A program made the position numbers and the translations under genes. Positions 56,201 to 64,000 of a stretch of 64,000 bases of DNA are shown piece after piece (within the stretch, counting starts at the first letter, position 1; each line of letters begins with the position of its first letter). Origin of the DNA: an uncultured Kiloniellaceae bacterium (GTDB lineage: Bacteria > Pseudomonadota > Alphaproteobacteria > Kiloniellales > Kiloniellaceae); NCBI GenBank assembly GCA_947500035.1, contig CANMQP010000003.1, positions 141,077 to 205,076 of the forward strand, written 5' to 3'. Under the pieces are notes generated by a model. That model made no database searches, was not told where the DNA came from, and saw nothing but the letters and a program-made list of their open reading frames with translations.

Positions 56201-57598
56201 CTATACGGCCTCCTTTGTTTCTGCTTCGGTCTCTGCTTTCACTCCTGAGGCTTGCACTGCGGGCAGAGTGATTGTGAAGGTGGTGCCGACGCCTTCTTCG
56301 GTGGTGAAGGAGAGGGTTCCATCGTGTTTCTGAGCTACGATGTTAAAGGCGATCGAAAGGCCCTGGCCGGTGCCTTTTCCCACCTCTTTCGTTGTGAAAA
56401 AGGGATCGAAGATCTGCCCCCGGTTCGCTTCCGGAATACCACAGCCACTGTCGGTGATAGAGACCGATACCTGCCCATCAGCATGACTCGTCTTGATGGC
56501 AATCTTGCCCAGGTTTTCCCCGCCTTTGCTCTCGATGGCATGGGCCGCGTTAACGATCAGGTTCATGATCACCTGATTGATATCGCCCGGCAGGCAGGGA
56601 ACCATAGGCAAGTCGGCATCGAAGTCCGTCGTGGTTTCGGCAACGTATTTCCACTCGTTCCGGGTGACCGAGAGTGTGGTTTCGATTGCCTGGTTGAGGT
56701 CGATCGCCGTCATCTCGGTGGTGCCCGGATGGGAAAACTCTTTTACTGCCGTCACGATTTTGCTGATGCGCTCGATGCCGTCGAGGGTTTGCTCGATGGA
56801 ACTGGGAATTTCCTCCTTAAGGAAATCTACATCCGCCGCCTCGGCGTTGGCGCGGACCGCACCGGTTTGCTCCTTGAACTGATCGTGGGCGTCGGCTTTT
56901 TGCAGTAGAACGTCGTAAGCCTGAAGGACCGACATCAGATCCGCGAAGGATTCCTTGAGGAAGTGCGCATTGTCGTTGATGTACTGGATCGGCGTGTTGA
57001 TCTCGTGTGCAATGCCACTCGCGAGCGTGCCGAGAGATTCGAGCTTCTGCGATTGTCGTAGCTCTTGCTCCAGACGCAGTTGTTTTTCCTGGGCCTCCTT
57101 GCGTGCGGTGATATCGCGGGTGATCCATACGCCATGTCGCTTTCCTTCCAGTTCGAAGACGGATACTGCAAGCTCGAGAGGAAAAGGCGTGCCATCGGCG
57201 CGAAGCCCGACCATTTCCTGCATGTTGCCAACGGCCGTGAACTTCTTCGCCGGGTCACGCCGGCGCTCCATCTCTGCGGCTGCCTCACGCGAATTCTGGT
57301 CGAGCAGATCATACAGGTTCGTCGATTTGAGCTCACCTGCTTCGCGGCCGAAGGTCATTTCCGCCGAACGGTTCGCGCGCTGGATCGTGCCATCGCCATC
57401 GGCCAGTAGAATGACCGTCAGGGCCTGGTCGAAGATGGCATTGAGTTGTTGCGACTGGCCGATGAGAGTCTGGGAGGCCTTGAGAAGCTCTTTGTTGGAG
57501 AGATAAAGCTCGCGGCTCTTCGCCTCCAGGAGGGCTTCGGCTTCAGATCTTGCGGCCTTTTCGCGCGCCAGCCGCTTTTCAAGCGTCCCGATATCCAT
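56201..57598 (-). CDS. Soluble PAS histidine kinase paired with H-NOX
   Basis: The 465-residue kinase has no membrane segment. It has a coiled coil (about 1-50), a PAS domain (about 50-165; [32 protein letters not shown]), a HisKA box with His198 ([18 protein letters not shown]), and an ATPase domain ([35 protein letters not shown]). The ATG at 57598 is 4 bases after the H-NOX stop; an upstream in-frame start would lie inside H-NOX. H-NOX proteins in many bacteria inhibit such a kinase when NO binds, so this is the likely HnoK-type partner. Confidence 0.9.
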   Translation of the reverse strand: MDIGTLEKRLAREKAARSEAEALLEAKSRELYLSNKELLKASQTLIGQSQQLNAIFDQALTVILLADGDGTIQRANRSAEMTFGREAGELKSTNLYDLLDQNSREAAAEMERRRDPAKKFTAVGNMQEMVGLRADGTPFPLELAVSVFELEGKRHGVWITRDITARKEAQEKQLRLEQELRQSQKLESLGTLASGIAHEINTPIQYINDNAHFLKESFADLMSVLQAYDVLLQKADAHDQFKEQTGAVRANAEAADVDFLKEEIPSSIEQTLDGIERISKIVTAVKEFSHPGTTEMTAIDLNQAIETTLSVTRNEWKYVAETTTDFDADLPMVPCLPGDINQVIMNLIVNAAHAIESKGGENLGKIAIKTSHADGQVSVSITDSGCGIPEANRGQIFDPFFTTKEVGKGTGQGLSIAFNIVAQKHDGTLSFTTEEGVGTTFTITLPAVQASGVKAETEAETKEAV

Positions 57599-57602
57599 GG
57601 TT

Positions 57603-58154
57603 TTACGCAGCCTTTGAGAGATTAAAACGGACCCGGCTGCCTTTGCCCTCACTCTCGTCTTTTCGATCGATGCTGACCTTGTCCTTCACCTTGAAATGGT
57701 CGAGACACCCCAGGATCAGGCCGTGTGCAGCGTCGGCGAGGCAGCGTTTTGATTCGTATGTCAAAATGAGTTGTCCGTCTCCGGGCCGTTCCGTCTTCAC
57801 CGAGGGCAGATCTGCATCGGGGTAGAGTTTGCGGACTTCGATGTGAATGTAGTTTTCGACACTCTCGAGAAAAGCGAAGACGTCCTGGTCGTCATCGACG
57901 AAGTGTGGATAGATCGCGACGAGACGATGAAAGAAATGTTCACCGAAGGTGCGTACGAGATCCGGCACTTCCGCACCGGTTTCCGCGGCCAGGTTGATGA
58001 CCAGTTTTACGAGTTCGGTATGGTCGTAGGTGCCGACCGCCGTGTAGGCGCCGTTGGAGGCCAAATCGGCATTGTCGATGATCCGTTCCGTAATCTCCGG
58101 TGAAAACTTGTCATCCACCATCTCGAGGAACTCGGTAAATACAACACCTTTCAT
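57603..58154 (-). CDS. H-NOX heme domain protein, predicted nitric oxide sensor
   Basis: The 183-residue H-NOX protein starts with the canonical MKGVVFTEFLEMV. The proximal heme ligand is His104 (NYIHIEVRKLYPDADLP), with the conserved Pro117 that distorts heme, and the porphyrin-propionate motif YxSxR is Tyr133, Ser135 and Arg137 (YESKR). The distal Tyr used by oxygen-binding members (five residues after the Arg) is replaced by Ala142, so NO rather than O2 is the expected ligand. The second ATG (58154) is preferred because GGAG is 8 bases away. It is first gene of the kinase/HDOD/HD-GYP operon. Confidence 0.95.
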   Translation of the reverse strand: MKGVVFTEFLEMVDDKFSPEITERIIDNADLASNGAYTAVGTYDHTELVKLVINLAAETGAEVPDLVRTFGEHFFHRLVAIYPHFVDDDQDVFAFLESVENYIHIEVRKLYPDADLPSVKTERPGDGQLILTYESKRCLADAAHGLILGCLDHFKVKDKVSIDRKDESEGKGSRVRFNLSKAA

Positions 58155-58442
58155 ATTCATCTCTCCAAGTCTCTGTAAACATAATTGAGTTTATTTAGGT
58201 AACTTATAATGATCTCTTGTAGTAACAGTTAACGATGCGCACTATAGGTTGTGCTTAATAGAAGGTTTGTTTTTCTTTTTGTTTTGTTTTCAGGGTATTT
58301 TTGTCTTCCGATGAGATTAATGACGAATTTTATTAAATCTCCCCCCATTTGAGGACTGCGCCGAAAGTTTGTTGCGACCATGCTCTCGGCCATGAACACG
58401 GACGACCCGGTTTCGTGACGCTGTTGACGAGGAGACACAGAG
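58155..58442. promoter_or_regulatory. Divergent promoter region of the H-NOX operon and receiver-kinase gene
   Basis: The 288-base gap is AT-rich (58170-58340) and should hold promoters in both directions. No FNR/DNR-type TTGAT-N4-ATCAA box was seen by eye. Confidence 0.4.
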
Positions 58443-59606
58443 ATGGCCAGCAAACAAAAAGTCCTGCTTGTGGATGACGAACCGCATATCCTGTTTGCCA
58501 TGAGCCGCCGCCTCTCGCGTAAGTTCGACGTAGCACTGGCCACGTCGGTCAAGGACGCCATGAAGAAGATCGAGGCATCCGAGCCTTTCAGCGTGGTGGT
58601 CAGCGACATGCACATGCCGGGGGCGAACGGCCTCGACTTTCTGGAAACCCTCAAAATCCGCGCGCCTCTGGCGACAAGGATCATGCTGACGGGCAGCACC
58701 GAGCCGGACATTGCCGTCGATGCCGTCAATCAGGCCGAGGTCTTCCGTTTCATTCGCAAACCCTGCACCGGCGAACAGCTGAACAAAGCGGTGGAGGACG
58801 GCGTTCTGATGTCCCTGCGCCAGCGCGACATGCTGGATGCTTCGAAGCGGGCGAACGAAACCATGAAGCAGACCTCCGATCTCTTTTCGACCATGAGCCA
58901 TGAACTCAGGACACCGCTGAACCATATTATCGGTTTTGCGGAAATCCTTGAGCAGCAGTTGGATGATGACGGTCAGAGCCGTGACTACGTCTCGACGATT
59001 CGCGAAAGCGGTACGAATCTCAGTGAGATCGTGAACAGTCTGATGGACTATGGGGCGGTACAGTCAGGGCAGTACAAGCTCGATCGGAGGCCAGTGTCGC
59101 TGCGCGATTTTGCTACCGATTGTATCGAACGCATCCGGCCGGAGTGTGATCAGAAAGCGATCCATCTCTATGTCGATGAACCCGAGGAAGATGTCGAACT
59201 CTTCATCGATACACAGGCTTTGTCCGTGTGTGTGGGCAATCTCTTGTCGAACGCCGTTAAATTCAGTCACCATGAGGGCGCAGTGCTGCTGGAGTTCTCC
59301 GTTGATGAGGCTGGCCTGCTCACGGTCCTGGTCGCTGACAAAGGGGTCGGAATCGAGCCGGAGTGGTTGGACCGCGTCATGCAGCCCTTTGCCAAGGAAG
59401 CCGACGTTTATGATGGCACCTTCGGCGGGATTGGCATGGGACTTCCCCTGGCTCGGGCCTTGGCGAATTTGCAGGGTGGCCGCATTGACCTCGATAGCTG
59501 CCTGGACGAGGGTACAAACGTACGGATTGTGATCCCCGCGGTGTCCGTAGAGATACCGGCCCAGATCTCGCATGCGAATGTGGTGGCTTTTCCCAACCGA
59601 CAATAG
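58443..59606 (+). CDS. Receiver-histidine kinase protein (reverse hybrid)
   Basis: The 387-residue protein has an N-terminal receiver (Asp55 in VVVSDMHMPGANG, Lys in FIRKPC) and then a HisKA box with His153 (TMSHELRTPLNHIIGFAEIL) and an ATPase domain (GNLLSNAVKFS, ADKGVGIEPEW, GGIGMGLPLARAL). There is no sensor domain or membrane helix, so its kinase activity is probably set by phosphorylation of its own receiver by another kinase. It is divergent from the H-NOX operon, and its receiver is close in style to the others in the cluster. Confidence 0.88.
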   Translation: MASKQKVLLVDDEPHILFAMSRRLSRKFDVALATSVKDAMKKIEASEPFSVVVSDMHMPGANGLDFLETLKIRAPLATRIMLTGSTEPDIAVDAVNQAEVFRFIRKPCTGEQLNKAVEDGVLMSLRQRDMLDASKRANETMKQTSDLFSTMSHELRTPLNHIIGFAEILEQQLDDDGQSRDYVSTIRESGTNLSEIVNSLMDYGAVQSGQYKLDRRPVSLRDFATDCIERIRPECDQKAIHLYVDEPEEDVELFIDTQALSVCVGNLLSNAVKFSHHEGAVLLEFSVDEAGLLTVLVADKGVGIEPEWLDRVMQPFAKEADVYDGTFGGIGMGLPLARALANLQGGRIDLDSCLDEGTNVRIVIPAVSVEIPAQISHANVVAFPNRQ

Positions 59607-59710
59607 GTTATCCGCGAGTCTGATAGCTTTTGGCCGTGCTGCGGTTGAAAGCCTGGGCCTCTCTCCAGGGCGCAGAAAACCCCATCAGGCTCATCTCACG
59701 CCGTGAGACG

Positions 59711-59753
59711 GCAATTCACGCCCTTGATCGTTCCACTCAAGGGTGTGAATTGC
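59711..59753. terminator. Strong bidirectional hairpin between convergent regulators
   Basis: A 17-bp stem with one G-T pair (59711-59727 with 59737-59753, 9-base loop) lies between the receiver-kinase and LuxR-type genes. It fits a shared terminator. Confidence 0.7.
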
Positions 59754-59761
59754 GTTTCGGT

Positions 59762-60847
59762 CTACCGGACTATCGGTTCCGGGGGGAGTCCTGCACCTGT
59801 CGAGAGCCGCGGGTAGGTGAGCACAAGCTTAACCAATTCGGCCTGCCGCTTGGTATCCGTTTTGCTGAAAACCTGCTTCAGATAGGTGCGTGCCGTGCTC
59901 ACGGTGACACCTGCGTTCTCGGCTGCTTCGTCCATCGAAGCGCCCTTAACCAGCTCATGAACAATACGGGCCTCGGCGCGGGTCAGCCCGAAGAGCCGCG
60001 AGATCGCCTCGGCCGAAGGCAAGGGTTGGTTTTCCGGATCGGAGATGTAAAGCGCGACAAGGGGCCTGCCGGATTCTTGTGCCTGTTCGGGACCTGGTGC
60101 CGCTATAGGAATGGCGAGCACGGAGTAGGCGCGTTTCTGCGAGGGGCGTTGGAGGGAGACGACAAACGAACCCTGTTCGTTTTCCTCTGCGTCGCCGGCT
60201 GCTGTTTGGATGAGTTGGTGTAGCTTTTCGGACTCCGATGTCGTCGAGGCTCGGCAGATTTCTCCGGCGCTCATGCTCAGGCCATCGTTTCTGGAGAGGA
60301 GCGCGCCACCGCTTTTGTTGGTCAGAAGAACCCGCGCGGCTGGGTCGACAACGATCACACTGAGTGAGAGATGGTCAAGTGCGGCCATGCCTAAATTGTT
60401 ATTAATATCAGAGAGATCGCTCTCTCGTATCTCGGCCGGACCCTGCGCCGCCACCCTGGCTGCGAGGCCTGCCTCGATGCCTTCCTTCAGAAGTTCGGCC
60501 GGACAGGGTTTCGTGTAGAAGCGGAAAACGCTGGCATCGTTAATTGCGCCTACGGCCGTGGAGAGATCCGAACTGCCTGTCAGCATGATATAGGCGGCTT
60601 CGGGCGAGAAACGCCGCATGGCGGCAATCAGCTCGAGCCCGTTCATGCCGGGCATCTGCATGTCGGAAATGACGACATCGACATCCAGATCCCGTGCTTT
60701 TTGCAGCGCTGTCTTCGGTGAGCTCTCGAATTCAAGACACCAACGGTCGCGCTGATGGCGGAGCTGGCGGGACAATGAGCTCAGAACCGCAGCTTCGTCG
60801 TCAACGAATAGAATGACCGGTTTATCCTTGTGCATAGGCTGTGTCAT
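59762..60847 (-). CDS. Response regulator with PAS-like and LuxR-type DNA-binding domains
   Basis: The 361-residue protein has a receiver (about 1-130; Asp62 in VVISDMQMPG, Lys in FYTKPC), a PAS-like middle (about 160-285; LSVIVVDPAARVLLTNKSGG) and a C-terminal LuxR helix-turn-helix (about 295-350; FGLTRAEARIVHELVKGAS, TVSTARTYLKQVFSKT). It is the only DNA-binding protein of the H-NOX cluster and so the probable transcriptional output. It is divergent from the PhnD-like gene, with a palindrome between them. Confidence 0.87.
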   Translation of the reverse strand: MTQPMHKDKPVILFVDDEAAVLSSLSRQLRHQRDRWCLEFESSPKTALQKARDLDVDVVISDMQMPGMNGLELIAAMRRFSPEAAYIMLTGSSDLSTAVGAINDASVFRFYTKPCPAELLKEGIEAGLAARVAAQGPAEIRESDLSDINNNLGMAALDHLSLSVIVVDPAARVLLTNKSGGALLSRNDGLSMSAGEICRASTTSESEKLHQLIQTAAGDAEENEQGSFVVSLQRPSQKRAYSVLAIPIAAPGPEQAQESGRPLVALYISDPENQPLPSAEAISRLFGLTRAEARIVHELVKGASMDEAAENAGVTVSTARTYLKQVFSKTDTKRQAELVKLVLTYPRLSTGAGLPPEPIVR

Positions 60848-60964
60848 AGGCCGGTTTTTCTAAGAAACCCTAAATCCAACGGTCTTTTGCACAGGCCGCC
60901 CGTAATCCCCCTCATATGGGGATGACGTAAATCCAAAGAAAACGGCATGATCTTGCACAGGGAA

Positions 60965-60980
60965 TAACACCTCAGTGTTA
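60965..60980. promoter_or_regulatory. Operator-like palindrome between LuxR-type regulator and PhnD-like gene
   Basis: TAACAC-CTCA-GTGTTA is a perfect 6-bp inverted repeat with a 4-base centre, in the 228-base divergent gap. It is a candidate binding site for the adjacent LuxR-type regulator. Confidence 0.45.
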
Positions 60981-61075
60981 ATAATTTCACCGCAAATATA
61001 GTGGTAATGTGGTGTCGATTTCTGAAGCAAAGGTGCATGGAAGGGTGAGTTAACCCTCAATATTGGAGATCAGAA

Positions 61076-61984
61076 ATGCAACGAATTTTTTCAAAAGCGA
61101 GAATTGTGTCTCTATCTATTCACCCTTTGCGATTTTATTTGCTTGTTGCGGCCGTGCTGCAAATAACCCTCTCGACTGTTGGGACTGCGACTGCCGACAG
61201 CCGGGAGAGCTTTGTGTTCGGCATCGTGCCACAGCAATCGGCGTCGCGGCTGGCGCAGGCCTGGGTTCCCTTTATGGAACGCTTAAGCGACGTCAGTGGT
61301 TATCGCATCGAGTTTGCGACAGCAAAAGACATTCCGACTTTTGAAGCCTGTCTTGCCAAGGGTGCCTACGACATCGCTTACATGAACCCCTATCACTATA
61401 CGGTGTTTCACGACGTCGCAGGCTATCGGGCAATAGCGCGCGTTCGTGACAAGCGGCTTCGGGGTATCCTGGTCGCTCGCAAGGACGCGTCTCTCGAAAA
61501 TCTGGAGCATCTCTCGGGAAATGCGGTTGCCTTTCCGTCGCCCGCCGCCTTTGGCGCAAGTGTTATTCCCCGTGCGGAACTGAAGGCACGGGGGATCGAC
61601 ATCTCGCCGAATTACGTCAAGTCGCATGACTCCGTCTACCGGGCGGTTGCGGCAGGCCTGATGCCCGCGGGGGGCGGTGTCATGCGGACCTTCAACAATG
61701 TTCCCGCCGAGATTCGGGATCAGTTGAAGATTGTCTATCGGACCGACGGCTATACGCCACATGCCTTCGCGGTGAGTTCGCGGATGAACGGGGCACAGTC
61801 CGAAGCTCTCTTCAAGGCGATGCAGCAGGTTGCGGCAAATGACGCCCAGACCCTTCAGCCCCTGGGGATGAAAGGCTTCGTACAGGCGGCCAACGCGGAT
61901 TGGGATGACATTCGTGCCCTGCAGCTAACACAGAACCACACCCAGATCGTTTCGAACGAATCCCTGCAATGTCATTCCGGCTAA
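61076..61984 (+). CDS. PhnD-like periplasmic binding protein linked to a kinase
   Basis: The 302-residue protein has an N-terminal export segment (FYLLVAAVLQITLSTVGTATA) and then a PhnD/phosphonate-type binding fold with FGIVPQQSASRLAQAWVPFM, DIAYMNPYHYTVF and AFPSPAAFGASVIPRAELKA. No ABC transporter permease or ATPase gene is nearby. Instead it overlaps a membrane kinase gene by 16 bases, so it probably presents a ligand (an oxyanion or organic phosphonate/sulfonate) to the kinase rather than feeding transport. GGAG lies before the ATG. Confidence 0.86.
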   Translation: MQRIFSKARIVSLSIHPLRFYLLVAAVLQITLSTVGTATADSRESFVFGIVPQQSASRLAQAWVPFMERLSDVSGYRIEFATAKDIPTFEACLAKGAYDIAYMNPYHYTVFHDVAGYRAIARVRDKRLRGILVARKDASLENLEHLSGNAVAFPSPAAFGASVIPRAELKARGIDISPNYVKSHDSVYRAVAAGLMPAGGGVMRTFNNVPAEIRDQLKIVYRTDGYTPHAFAVSSRMNGAQSEALFKAMQQVAANDAQTLQPLGMKGFVQAANADWDDIRALQLTQNHTQIVSNESLQCHSG

Positions 61985-63882
61985 AAACAGTCCTTGGTAT
62001 TGCGGCGATCGAGTGTGTTCTGCTGGCGATACTGGTGATCAGCGGTCTTCATTACCTGCGAAGCTCGAACGAGGCGCAACTCCTCGAGCGCTCGCAGGTC
62101 ACCGCGCGTTTATTCTCGACCATGACCAGCGACGCACTGCTCTCGCTGGACCTGGCGACCCTGGATGCCCTCGTCGGTCAAACTCTTCAGAATGACGACA
62201 TCCTCTATGTCAGAGTTCGCAACGCCAACGGATTGGTTGTGGCGCAAGGCGGAGACAGCGGCGCGCTGGAAGCGGACTTCTCGGAGGACGATTCCATCGA
62301 AGCGACGTCGAACGACATGCGTCTGGATGTTTCCGCGCCGATCGTCTCTGCTGGAAAGGACTTCGGCAGAGTCGAGATCGGCCTCTCGACTGCGGCCATC
62401 GAGACCACGCTTGGTGATGCGACCCGCTGGATGCTGTCGATCGCCGCAATGGAGATCCTCCTGGTGGCCGTTTTCGGGTTACTTTTAGGCACTGTGCTGA
62501 CCAAGCAACTGGCGCTTTTACGCAAAGGCGCGAAGCGTGTCGCCCAGGGGGATTTCGGTTATCAGCTAAGGGTTAGCGGCCGTGATGAACTGGCGGATAC
62601 CAGCAACAGCTTCAACCGCATGTCCCGAGCTCTGGCCGAATTCGCCAAAGAGGCAGAGGAGGCCCGACGGAAAGCCGAGGCGGAGCGTGAGCACGCGGAA
62701 ACGGTCATGCGCGACGCTATGAACAGCATGGACCAGTCTGTTGTGATCGTAGACCCCGACGACAGGATCGAGTTCGTCAACGAAGCCTTCAAGGAAACCT
62801 ATCCCGATATCGGCACCGGCGGAAACATGCCACAGAGCTTTATCGAGCTCTCTTGTTTGTTGTCGGAGCAACTGGAGCCGATTGACGACGATGGGGAGGC
62901 TTTGAACGCTCTTTTGGAATCCGCCGCACCCGCAGCGGGGACCGGCGTCATGGAAAACATGCAGTGGCAAAGCCGTACACTGGACGGCCGCGTTCTGATG
63001 AACTCGCGGCGCCAGATGTCAAACGGCGGTGTCGTTGTGGTCGAAACAGACATTACCGAGCTCTTCGATGCGGTCGAGCGGAACCGGCATCTCGAGATGG
63101 AGGTGATGCAAAGCCAGAAGATGGAATCCCTGGGTACCTTGGCCAGTGGCATCGCCCATGAGATCAATACGCCAATCCAATATGTCGGCGACAACGTGAA
63201 ATTTGCCCAAGAGTCCTTCTCGGATCTGAACCAGGCCTTGATGGACCTTCGTGCCGGCAAGGGTGACCTTGAGGCCGTGCTGGAGGAGATGGATTGGGAG
63301 TACATATCCGAAGAGGTGCCGCGCGCCCTGCAGGAAGCGACGGATGGTGTGCAGGCGGTCAGCCGGATCGTTTCTTCCGTGAAGGCGTTGTCGCACGGGG
63401 ACAACGGCGAAAAGACGCTTTACGATCTTTCGTCCCTTATCGAGAACGTCGTGACGGTCTCGAAGAATCAGTGGAAATACTGCGCCGAAATCCGCTGCGA
63501 TACCGACGATGAACTCGGGCAGGTGCCTTGTTTCCCAGGTGATCTCAGTCAGGTCCTGATCAACATGGTTGTCAATGCTGCGCAGGCGATTGAGGAAGCC
63601 GAAGAGGTTCGCGCGGGGCTGATCCGGATCGCGGCGAGGAGAGAAGACGACGAGGCCCAGATCTCGATCGTCGACAACGGCAACGGCATCCCAGAGGACA
63701 AGATCGAACGTATCTTCGATCTTTTCTTCACCACCAAGGCACCTGGAGTTGGCACGGGCCAGGGACTGGCCATTTCACGTTCGATCATTGAGGAAAAGCA
63801 TGGCGGCAGGCTATCGGTAGAGTCTGAAGTCGGTGTCGGGACCACCTTCAAGATTTGCCTGCCCCTCGCCGATGCGGCTTGA
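61969..63882 (+). CDS. Membrane PAS histidine kinase coupled to the PhnD-like protein
   Basis: The 637-residue kinase has a membrane helix (about 7-28), a periplasmic domain of about 130 residues, a second helix (about 158-178), HAMP (AKRVAQGDFGYQLRVSGRDELA), a coiled coil and a PAS domain (about 255-365; SVVIVDPDDRIEFVNEAF). The HisKA box carries His397 ([18 protein letters not shown]) and the ATPase domain follows (NMVVNAAQAIEE, DNGNGIPEDKIE, GVGTGQGLAISR). Its kinase core closely resembles that of the H-NOX-linked kinase, suggesting duplication and shared receivers. Confidence 0.9.
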   Translation: MSFRLKTVLGIAAIECVLLAILVISGLHYLRSSNEAQLLERSQVTARLFSTMTSDALLSLDLATLDALVGQTLQNDDILYVRVRNANGLVVAQGGDSGALEADFSEDDSIEATSNDMRLDVSAPIVSAGKDFGRVEIGLSTAAIETTLGDATRWMLSIAAMEILLVAVFGLLLGTVLTKQLALLRKGAKRVAQGDFGYQLRVSGRDELADTSNSFNRMSRALAEFAKEAEEARRKAEAEREHAETVMRDAMNSMDQSVVIVDPDDRIEFVNEAFKETYPDIGTGGNMPQSFIELSCLLSEQLEPIDDDGEALNALLESAAPAAGTGVMENMQWQSRTLDGRVLMNSRRQMSNGGVVVVETDITELFDAVERNRHLEMEVMQSQKMESLGTLASGIAHEINTPIQYVGDNVKFAQESFSDLNQALMDLRAGKGDLEAVLEEMDWEYISEEVPRALQEATDGVQAVSRIVSSVKALSHGDNGEKTLYDLSSLIENVVTVSKNQWKYCAEIRCDTDDELGQVPCFPGDLSQVLINMVVNAAQAIEEAEEVRAGLIRIAARREDDEAQISIVDNGNGIPEDKIERIFDLFFTTKAPGVGTGQGLAISRSIIEEKHGGRLSVESEVGVGTTFKICLPLADAA

Positions 63883-64000
63883 GCTGCGCTTGTCTCGGTC
63901 TACGCTGCCGGCAATCAGATTTCCCTCTAGTCACCTGGAACTGAAGTTCGTATCATTGATTTGATGGTTATTGATGGATGATATAGGTGATGCTTGGTCG

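Overview
The window is a high-GC, densely coding stretch of a facultatively anaerobic, denitrifying alphaproteobacterium. The nir genes follow the Paracoccus-type order nirS-E-C-F-DL-G-H-J-N. A coiled-coil porin, a seven-gene Mrp antiporter operon and many oligotroph-type oxidases fit a marine or saline Rhodospirillales/Kiloniellales-like organism. That placement is inferred from gene content only; there is no rRNA gene in the window.

Region 1 (1-8.4 kb) is the 3' end of nirS (cytochrome cd1 nitrite reductase) followed by a tightly overlapping operon for heme d1 synthesis, ending in a CbiX/SirB-like chelatase. A GC-rich hairpin separates nirS from nirE. Region 2 (8.9-15.4 kb) holds a porin, a small lipoprotein and an arginine deiminase (arc) operon with a YfcC-type exchanger, giving fermentative ATP from arginine. 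Region 3 (15.4-20 kb) holds an unknown zinc-ribbon protein, a decayed chemoreceptor tail, and a membrane histidine kinase with its receiver protein.

Region 4 (20-33 kb) is catabolic. It contains a LysR regulator facing a split sulfopyruvate/phosphonopyruvate-type decarboxylase, an aldehyde dehydrogenase, an AruI-like TPP enzyme, a sarcosine-oxidase-like flavoprotein, and a three-subunit molybdenum hydroxylase with its own MoaD/ThiS-like protein. It ends with an OxyR-like regulator that lacks the peroxidatic cysteine, divergent from a tandem universal stress protein. Region 5 (34-40.3 kb) is a YdcH-like gene and mrpABCDEFG (Na+/H+ antiporter).

Region 6 (40.4-53.7 kb) looks like an uncharacterised cell-envelope system under an ECF sigma factor. 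It has an operon for a large beta-barrel protein, a secreted protein and the sigma factor; small membrane and secreted proteins; a subtilase with an anti-sigma-like membrane protein; and two tandem paralogs of an unrecognised, internally duplicated family. Four copies of one promoter-like motif (T-run, GAACC/G, 15-16 bases, CGAC-like) lie upstream of four transcription units here.

Region 7 (53.9-63.9 kb) is a signalling island built on an H-NOX heme protein predicted to sense NO. H-NOX, a soluble PAS histidine kinase, a receiver-HDOD protein and a receiver-degenerate HD-GYP protein form one operon. Beside it are a receiver-kinase protein, a receiver-PAS-LuxR regulator, and a PhnD-like periplasmic binding protein translationally coupled to a second kinase of the same subfamily. 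Denitrification at one end of the window makes NO, and the other end appears to sense it.
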